Source of the DNA: Syntrophorhabdus sp.
GTDB taxonomy: Bacteria > Desulfobacterota > BSN033 > UBA1163
Assembly: GCA_020724025.1 (NCBI GenBank)
Contig: DYHU01000049.1
Coordinates: 1-17,575, forward strand
Direction: 5' to 3'
Length of the DNA: 17,575 bases
Position 1 is the first letter of the stretch, and each line of letters begins with the position of its first letter. Below the pieces are notes generated by a model. The model searched no databases and was not told the DNA's origin. It saw only the letters and a list, made by a program, of their open reading frames with translations. A program made the translations under genes and the position numbers. This document shows, one piece after another, positions 13,091 through 17,575 of this stretch.

Positions 13091-13101
13091 TTCTGAGAAC
13101 G

Positions 13102-14235
13102 ATGCCCATTGACTTCAACAAAATCCCAACACCCTGCTATGTGATCGATGAAGCTCTCCTGCGAAATAACCTCGAATTAATAAAAAAAGTGGAAGAGGTA
13201 GCCGTCATTGATATTCTCGTTTCGTTTAAAGCTTTCTCGAATTGGGGGGTATTTCCGATCTTTAGAGAATACGGTTTTGGCGCCTCGGCAAGTTCGATGA
13301 ATGAAGCGCGATTGGCGTTTGAGGAACTCGGAGTCAAAGCTCATACCTATGCACCTGCTTATGAAGAGAAGGACATAGCAGACATTTTAAAATATAGCAG
13401 TCATATTTCCTTTAATTCCATAAACCAATTCCGAAAGTACTTTAAGATTGCCAGTCAAAAGGGTGTTTCGATTGGCCTGCGTGTTAATCCTGAGTTCTCA
13501 GATTCTTCCTATGACATCTACAATCCCTGTAAACCCGGTTCTCGATTTGGCATGACCGCCGAACAGCTTGGCGATGACCTCCCCCGGGGAGTTGAAGGCC
13601 TTCATTTCCATACATTATTCGAATCGGATTCCTTTGCGTTAGAAAAAGTGTTGGCCGTTTTTTTAAACAAATTTGGCAAGTTTTTGCCTAAGCTTAAATG
13701 GGTGAACATGGGCGGGGGGCATCTGATCACCCGAAAGGATTATGATGTAGACCATCTGATTCGAGTCCTCACCGATTTTAAGAACAAATATGGTGTTGAA
13801 ATTATATTAGAACCCGGAAGCGCTTTTACCTATCAAACCGGTTACCTGGTATCTACGATACTGGATATCGTTGAAAATAGCGGCATAAAAACAGCGATTC
13901 TCGATGTTTCCTTTACCTGCCATATGCCCGATTGCTTAGAAATGCCCTATAAACCCGTCATCCTGGCCGCGACCGATGAAACGGTAGGAAAACCAACATA
14001 CAGAATGGGAGGGATGAGTTGTTTGGCGGGCGACTTTATGGGGAATTGGTCATTTGATAAAGAATTAAAACCCGGCGATAAAATTATATTTGATGATATG
14101 ATTCATTACACCACGGTAAAAACGACCATGTTCAATGGCGTCAATCATCCCTCCATTGGAATATGGAACGATAAATCAGGATTCAGATTAATTAAAGAAT
14201 TTAATTACCAGGACTATAAAAATAGGTTATCTTGA
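13102..14235 (+). CDS. nspC: Carboxynorspermidine decarboxylase
   Basis: A PLP-dependent fold-III decarboxylase that converts carboxynorspermidine or carboxyspermidine to norspermidine or spermidine. The start at 13102 gives 377 residues beginning MPIDFNKIPTPCYVIDEALL, the family-like N-terminus; an ATG at 13060 would add residues encoded by the TATTCCA repeat. The Schiff-base lysine is K43 (SFKAFSNW). The phosphate-binding GGGH lies at 204-207, EPGSA at 237-241, the catalytic cysteine C307 in GMSCLAGD, and DDMIHYTTVK at 331-340. The conserved HFHTLFESD and NPCKPGSRFG segments favour this family over diaminopimelate decarboxylase. It forms a likely operon with the preceding synthase, with 145 bp of repeat between. 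Confidence 0.92.
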   Translation: MPIDFNKIPTPCYVIDEALLRNNLELIKKVEEVAVIDILVSFKAFSNWGVFPIFREYGFGASASSMNEARLAFEELGVKAHTYAPAYEEKDIADILKYSSHISFNSINQFRKYFKIASQKGVSIGLRVNPEFSDSSYDIYNPCKPGSRFGMTAEQLGDDLPRGVEGLHFHTLFESDSFALEKVLAVFLNKFGKFLPKLKWVNMGGGHLITRKDYDVDHLIRVLTDFKNKYGVEIILEPGSAFTYQTGYLVSTILDIVENSGIKTAILDVSFTCHMPDCLEMPYKPVILAATDETVGKPTYRMGGMSCLAGDFMGNWSFDKELKPGDKIIFDDMIHYTTVKTTMFNGVNHPSIGIWNDKSGFRLIKEFNYQDYKNRLS

Positions 14236-14342
14236 CCTTACAAGAAATTCACCCCACGATAAAACCTGCAAGATTATAATATTGGAATATCTTGACGCCT
14301 CTATCCTTTTTTGATAATGTTCTACCATCCCAAGAAGACCGA

Positions 14343-14370
14343 GGGTGCATGCCCCAGGGAGCCTGCACCC
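14343..14370. repeat. Hairpin downstream of nspC
   Basis: GGGTGCA (14343-14349) pairs with TGCACCC (14364-14370). There is no T-tract, so a terminator role is uncertain. The remainder of the 237-bp gap (14236-14472) shows no gene. Confidence 0.4.
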
Positions 14371-14472
14371 TGCCATAGCTTTAAGTAGTTATGCCAAGGA
14401 CAAAATGGAGCATACCCTTATGGTGTGCTAAAATAGAAACAGATCGTAAGAATAAAGGAGGCGTTGTGAAAT

Positions 14473-14703
14473 ATGCCAAAACATAGGAAGCAAATTCTTG
14501 CTGAGGCATTGGAACTGCCGCCTGTAGAACGTGCCGAGTTGGTCGAAAACCTCCTGACCAGTTTTGAGTTTCAGTCCAGGAAAAGGATCGATGCCTTATG
14601 GGCTGAAGAAGCAGAAGACCGAATTGATGCGTTCGAACATGGTGAAATGGCGGCAATCCCGGCAAAAGATGTATTTTCAGAAATCGAAAAGAATAGACGT
14701 TAA
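14473..14703 (+). CDS. Addiction-module antitoxin-like protein, orphan
   Basis: The 76-residue protein reads ILAEALELPPVERAELVENLLTSF (about 8-31), then DALWAEEAEDRIDAFEHGEMAAIPAKDVFSEIEK. This is the pattern of the 'putative addiction module component' family (Pfam Unstab_antitox), small antitoxins normally followed by a RelE/ParE-type toxin. An AAGGAGG site lies about 11 nt before the ATG. No toxin ORF follows: the next 100 bp are non-coding and then comes an unrelated HTH remnant. It is therefore an orphan, either a relic or one acting in trans. Unlike the surrounding genes it has no neighbour of related function. Confidence 0.8.
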   Translation: MPKHRKQILAEALELPPVERAELVENLLTSFEFQSRKRIDALWAEEAEDRIDAFEHGEMAAIPAKDVFSEIEKNRR

Positions 14704-14810
14704 TAAAAATGGAAATCACGGCTCAGAACCAACGAATTATGAGCCATGCCATAACACCTCAATATTTGCAAATAATTTGATATTTTTGAATTACGTCCCT
14801 CGAATGACCA

Positions 14811-15002
14811 ATGGGTTGCAGAGCAGGAGTTGTGGATAAGAGTGAGGACGAAAAAGTTTCGAGAAGGCGAGCGAAGATTGCGTATCATCTAAATCGTGAG
14901 TTCGGGGTTTCGAAGGCTGAGATCGCCCGGCAATTGGGGGTATGTACTTCAGCAATTGCTAAAGTCATTCAGAATATGGAAGCAGAGGGGAATAAGTGCT
15001 AA
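14811..15002 (+). pseudogene. Helix-turn-helix remnant, probably 3' end of a REP-associated (Y1) transposase gene
   Basis: The 63-residue reading frame contains SRRRAKIAYHLNREFGVSKAEIARQLGVCTSAIAKVIQNME, a good helix-turn-helix of the kind found at the C-terminus of many REP-associated Y1 transposases. The conserved HUH nuclease domain expected before it is absent, and an in-frame stop sits at 14805. A TACGTCCC word occurs on both sides (about 14792 and 15010). I infer a truncated mobile-element gene; a free-standing small DNA-binding protein is the alternative. Confidence 0.5.
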
Positions 15003-15059
15003 TTTTCAACTACGTCCCGTTTCCCCTCGTTTCCCATTTTCAAGAAGGAGGATCGGCGT

Positions 15060-16121
15060 ATGAAAAAGATAATCATCGGGGTAGTCGGAATTCTGGTGAT
15101 TCTAATCATCATCTTTCTCCTCCAATCCGCCCCCATCGATCCGGCGGTTTACAGCCCTCCTAAAGCCCCTGAGTTAACGGGTGTGCTGGCACCAAACAAC
15201 CTTTTGCAGAAGGCTGAACTTTTGGCCCTGGGGAAAATTGATGGTCCGGAAGAGGTGGCATTGGACAGCCAGGGCCGTATCTATGGAGGAACGCAGGACG
15301 GAAAAATCATGCGTCTTCTGCCGAATGGAAAGCTGGAGACTTTTGCCGAGACCAAAGGTCGCCCCCTGGGCCTCCAATTTGACAAGAATGAAAACCTCAT
15401 TGTCTGCGATGCCTACAAGGGCCTCCTTTCCATTGATCCCCAAGGGAAGATTAAAGTTCTGGCCACCTCAGCGGACAGAGTTCCCTTTAAGTTCACCGAT
15501 GCCCTGGATATTTCCAGCGATGGGACCATTTATTTTACGGATGCAAGCTCCAAGTATGGACAAGATAAGTACCTCTATGACCTTTTGGAAGCAAAACCCT
15601 ACGGGAGATTCATGAGCTACGACCCGGCCACAGGCCAGATTAAGGTTCTATTGAAGAACCTTTACTTTGCCAACGGTGTGGCCTTATCTCAACAGGAAGA
15701 CTTCATTTTGATCAATGAGACTTACCGTTACAGGATCGTCCGGTACTGGCTGAAGGGCCCCAAAGCGGGAACGCACGAAATCTTTATCGATAATCTACCA
15801 GGATATCCTGATAACATTTCAAGCAACCGAAAGGGAACATTTTGGCTGGCTCTTTTCACGGTTCGAAATGAAACTGCGGACAAACTCCATCCTTCTCCCT
15901 TTCTCAAAGCTCAAATGTCCAAATTGCCCAAAGCCTTCTGGCCTAAACCAAAGCCTTATGGCCTGGTTTTGGCTCTGGATGAACAGGGGAAAATCATCCA
16001 AAGCTTACATGAACCGACCGGAAAACACCTGAAGGAGATAACTTCCGCCAGGGAATATGGCGGCTCTCTCTATCTGGGCAGTTTACATAACGATCGGATC
16101 GGAAAATATAAATTACCTTAG
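15060..16121 (+). CDS. Membrane-anchored SMP-30/strictosidine-synthase-like beta-propeller protein
   Basis: The 353-residue protein has a strong signal-anchor (MKKIIIGVVGILVILIIIFLL, residues 1-21) and then a six-bladed propeller pattern: GPEEVALDSQGRIYGGTQDG, GLQFDKNENLIVCDAYKGLL, FTDALDISSDGTIYFTDASSKY, NGVALSQQEDFILINET, PGYPDNISSNRKGTFWLAL, and GGSLYLGSLHNDRIGKYKL at the end. This matches the strictosidine synthase/APMAP branch of the SMP-30/gluconolactonase superfamily. Members are hydrolases such as lactonases or arylesterases; the substrate here is not known. The domain would lie in the periplasm. An AAGGAGG site lies 9 nt before the ATG. A DUF362 gene follows 46 bp later, so they may be co-transcribed. 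Confidence 0.85.
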   Translation: MKKIIIGVVGILVILIIIFLLQSAPIDPAVYSPPKAPELTGVLAPNNLLQKAELLALGKIDGPEEVALDSQGRIYGGTQDGKIMRLLPNGKLETFAETKGRPLGLQFDKNENLIVCDAYKGLLSIDPQGKIKVLATSADRVPFKFTDALDISSDGTIYFTDASSKYGQDKYLYDLLEAKPYGRFMSYDPATGQIKVLLKNLYFANGVALSQQEDFILINETYRYRIVRYWLKGPKAGTHEIFIDNLPGYPDNISSNRKGTFWLALFTVRNETADKLHPSPFLKAQMSKLPKAFWPKPKPYGLVLALDEQGKIIQSLHEPTGKHLKEITSAREYGGSLYLGSLHNDRIGKYKLP

Positions 16122-16167
16122 ATAAAGTGTTAGGGTGTTCAAAGAAACAAAAAGAAGGGGGCAGCAG

Positions 16168-17487
16168 ATGGAAACAGATGAACCAGGAGGAAAAGTTGCA
16201 GTTGTGAAATACGACGGAACCTCGAATGCCTTAAGAAAGGCCATTGAGCTGTGTGGTGGTTTCGAAGAGTTAAAACCGGACCATAAGATTCTTTTGAAAC
16301 CGAATATCCTATGGGGCGGCACTAAAAAGTTGCCTCCTTTTGGCGTTGTCACAACATCCGTTATTGTCGGCCATCTTCTTGAGCTTCTGCGTGACCAAGG
16401 GTGCAGGGATATTACGATTGGGGAGGGCACCATCCCCAATAAGGAACTGAACTCAAGTACTCACAAAGGGTACGAATGGTCTGGCATTGGAAAGGTGGCA
16501 AAAAAATATGGTGCATGTTTGGTTGATTTTAACTCGGAGCCTTTCGAGGAAGTGCAATTGGAAAAGATCAAGGTCAAGATTTCCCGACGGGCGTTAGAAT
16601 CCGATTTCCTGATCAATCTGCCTGTATTAAAAACCCATCGGCAGACGAAGGTCTCCCTTGGCATGAAAAACTTAAAGGGGTGTTTGGCAATTGAGTCCAA
16701 AAAGAAGTTCCACAAGCATGATTTACCCCGTCTGATTGCCCTGTTGAATACGAAGATAAAAACATCCCTGACACTTGTTGACGGTATTTACGCAATGGAA
16801 CAGGGCCCTGATTTTCTGGGGACCTCTTATCGGACAAACCTCCTAATTGCCGGAAGAGACATCTTATCTTGCGATATTGTTGGAGCTGCAGCCGTTGGGA
16901 TTAAACCGGAAGAAGTAGCCTATCTAAGGGAATTTAGCTCTCTAAAGGGGCGGTCCCTTTCGCTGGATGCAATAGAGGTGAAGGGGGAAACCTTAAAAGA
17001 AATCGCAAGACCCTTGAAGTGGCACCTTTCCTTAGATGACATCTTTCATCAAGCCGGAATTCAAGGGATTACTGTTCAACATGAAGAAACAGATCTATCT
17101 TGGTGCTCCGGCTGTGCAACAATACTATCGGCCTTCTGTGGCGTCTTTTGTAAAGATAATCCGGGTATGGCTTTGGACGGATTGGAGATCTGCATTGGAG
17201 AGAAGGACAGGCCGAAAAAGGAGTCTAAAAAGGTTTTCCTCCTTGGAAATTGTGCTATTGCTGCCAATAAGGATTTTAAAGATGGGATTAAGATCAAAGG
17301 TTGTCCGCCTCCGGTTCTTGATACGGTTATGTCAATTGTCTTTAAAAACCTTCCCAAAAAAAGGGTGGCTAAAATCCTGATGTCCAGAATGATAAAGAAT
17401 ATCGGAATCAAGCTGGGAATCTATGACGAGGCTTTCCCTGCCTTTGGAGTCTACAAACCGCCGGAGTTTGATAGGAATCATTTTTAG
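16168..17487 (+). CDS. DUF362 protein with cysteine-rich C-terminal region
   Basis: I take the ATG at 16168 (after AAGAAGGGGG), giving 439 residues; a GTG at 16135 is possible. The DUF362 core covers about residues 8-280, with ILLKPNILWG (41-50), FLINLPVLKTHRQTKVSLGMKNLKG (147-171), TLVDGIYAMEQGP (202-214) and a later DILSCDIVGAAAVGIKP. The C-terminal part has C313-x2-C316, C324, C328, then GNC362A and GC379PPP, a spacing that suggests an iron-sulfur or other metal site. DUF362 proteins often carry ferredoxin-type domains and their function is not established. No signal peptide is seen. Confidence 0.85.
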   Translation: METDEPGGKVAVVKYDGTSNALRKAIELCGGFEELKPDHKILLKPNILWGGTKKLPPFGVVTTSVIVGHLLELLRDQGCRDITIGEGTIPNKELNSSTHKGYEWSGIGKVAKKYGACLVDFNSEPFEEVQLEKIKVKISRRALESDFLINLPVLKTHRQTKVSLGMKNLKGCLAIESKKKFHKHDLPRLIALLNTKIKTSLTLVDGIYAMEQGPDFLGTSYRTNLLIAGRDILSCDIVGAAAVGIKPEEVAYLREFSSLKGRSLSLDAIEVKGETLKEIARPLKWHLSLDDIFHQAGIQGITVQHEETDLSWCSGCATILSAFCGVFCKDNPGMALDGLEICIGEKDRPKKESKKVFLLGNCAIAANKDFKDGIKIKGCPPPVLDTVMSIVFKNLPKKRVAKILMSRMIKNIGIKLGIYDEAFPAFGVYKPPEFDRNHF

Positions 17488-17500
17488 TAAAGAAAGGGGT

Positions 17501-17521
17501 CACCCTGACGCGCGCAGGGTG
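17501..17521 (+). terminator. Hairpin after the DUF362 gene
   Basis: CACCCTG (17501-17507) pairs with CAGGGTG (17515-17521) around ACGCGCG, 14 bp after the stop codon. It lacks a T-tract, so a terminator role is only possible. It abuts the intron-like end at 17522. Confidence 0.35.
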
Positions 17522-17575
17522 GTCGCGGTAGGGACGCTGGTTGCCCAGCGCCCCCCGCACAGATCCGTACTTGAG
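17522..17575 (-). mobile_element. 3' end of a group II intron (domains V-VI), rest beyond the window
   Basis: On the minus strand the sequence runs AAGTACGGATC, then TGTGCGGG, then a stem-loop GCGCTGG-GCAA-CCAGCGT, then CCCTACCGCGAC. This fits the 3' half of domain V followed by domain VI of a bacterial group II intron. The A at 17529 in CCCTACC would be the branch-point adenosine, 7 nt before a 3' splice end at 17522, the usual spacing. Any reverse transcriptase would lie to the right, outside the window. Assigned from motif recognition only. Confidence 0.6.

Noticed and set aside
13060..13101. Upstream start for the decarboxylase
   Set aside because: The extra residues are encoded by the TATTCCA repeat and are not part of the family N-terminus.

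Overview
The window looks like a chromosomal segment of a mid-GC Gram-negative bacterium, most likely Desulfobacterota (old Deltaproteobacteria). The grounds are the syntenic block SRP RNA-dnaX-ybaB-recR next to tadA, serS and tRNA-Ser genes, the carboxynorspermidine route to polyamines, and a high density of palindromic miniature repeats between genes. The lineage is inferred from gene content and was not tested by a search.

Region 1 (1-7300, all minus strand) is an information-processing block. In transcription order it holds serS, a cluster of serine tRNA genes, a small membrane-anchored protein, tRNA-Arg(ACG), tadA, more serine tRNAs, the 4.5S-type SRP RNA, dnaX, ybaB and a recR gene cut by the window edge. 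The four intact serine tRNAs (GGA, TGA, CGA, GCT) together read all six serine codons, and they sit directly downstream of the gene for the enzyme that charges them. TadA, which makes inosine in tRNA-Arg(ACG), lies about 100 bp from that tRNA gene.

The most unusual content is three further serine tRNA-like copies (3724-3838, 5179-5308, 5719-5840). Each has a normal 5' part, a related 33-44 nt insert at the same point in the T-loop, loss of the acceptor 3' tip with CCA, and a stem-loop in its place. Each precedes the intact gene it resembles. Intact tRNAs are followed by hairpins whose stems take in the GCCA end and differ from gene to gene with pairing kept.

Region 2 (7300-11401, minus strand) holds a GerMN-domain membrane-anchored protein, a small DUF4870/Tic20-like membrane protein and uvrA. 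The last codons of uvrA come from a palindromic repeat with perfect 12-bp ends.

Region 3 (11402-14235, plus strand) starts with a near-consensus sigma-70 promoter and encodes carboxynorspermidine synthase and carboxynorspermidine decarboxylase, the two enzymes of the aspartate-semialdehyde route to (nor)spermidine.

Region 4 (14236-17575, plus strand) is accessory: an orphan addiction-module antitoxin-like gene, a helix-turn-helix remnant probably from a REP-associated transposase, a membrane-anchored SMP-30/strictosidine-synthase-like beta-propeller protein, and a DUF362 protein with a cysteine-rich C-terminus. The right edge carries what looks like the 3' end (domains V-VI) of a group II intron on the minus strand.
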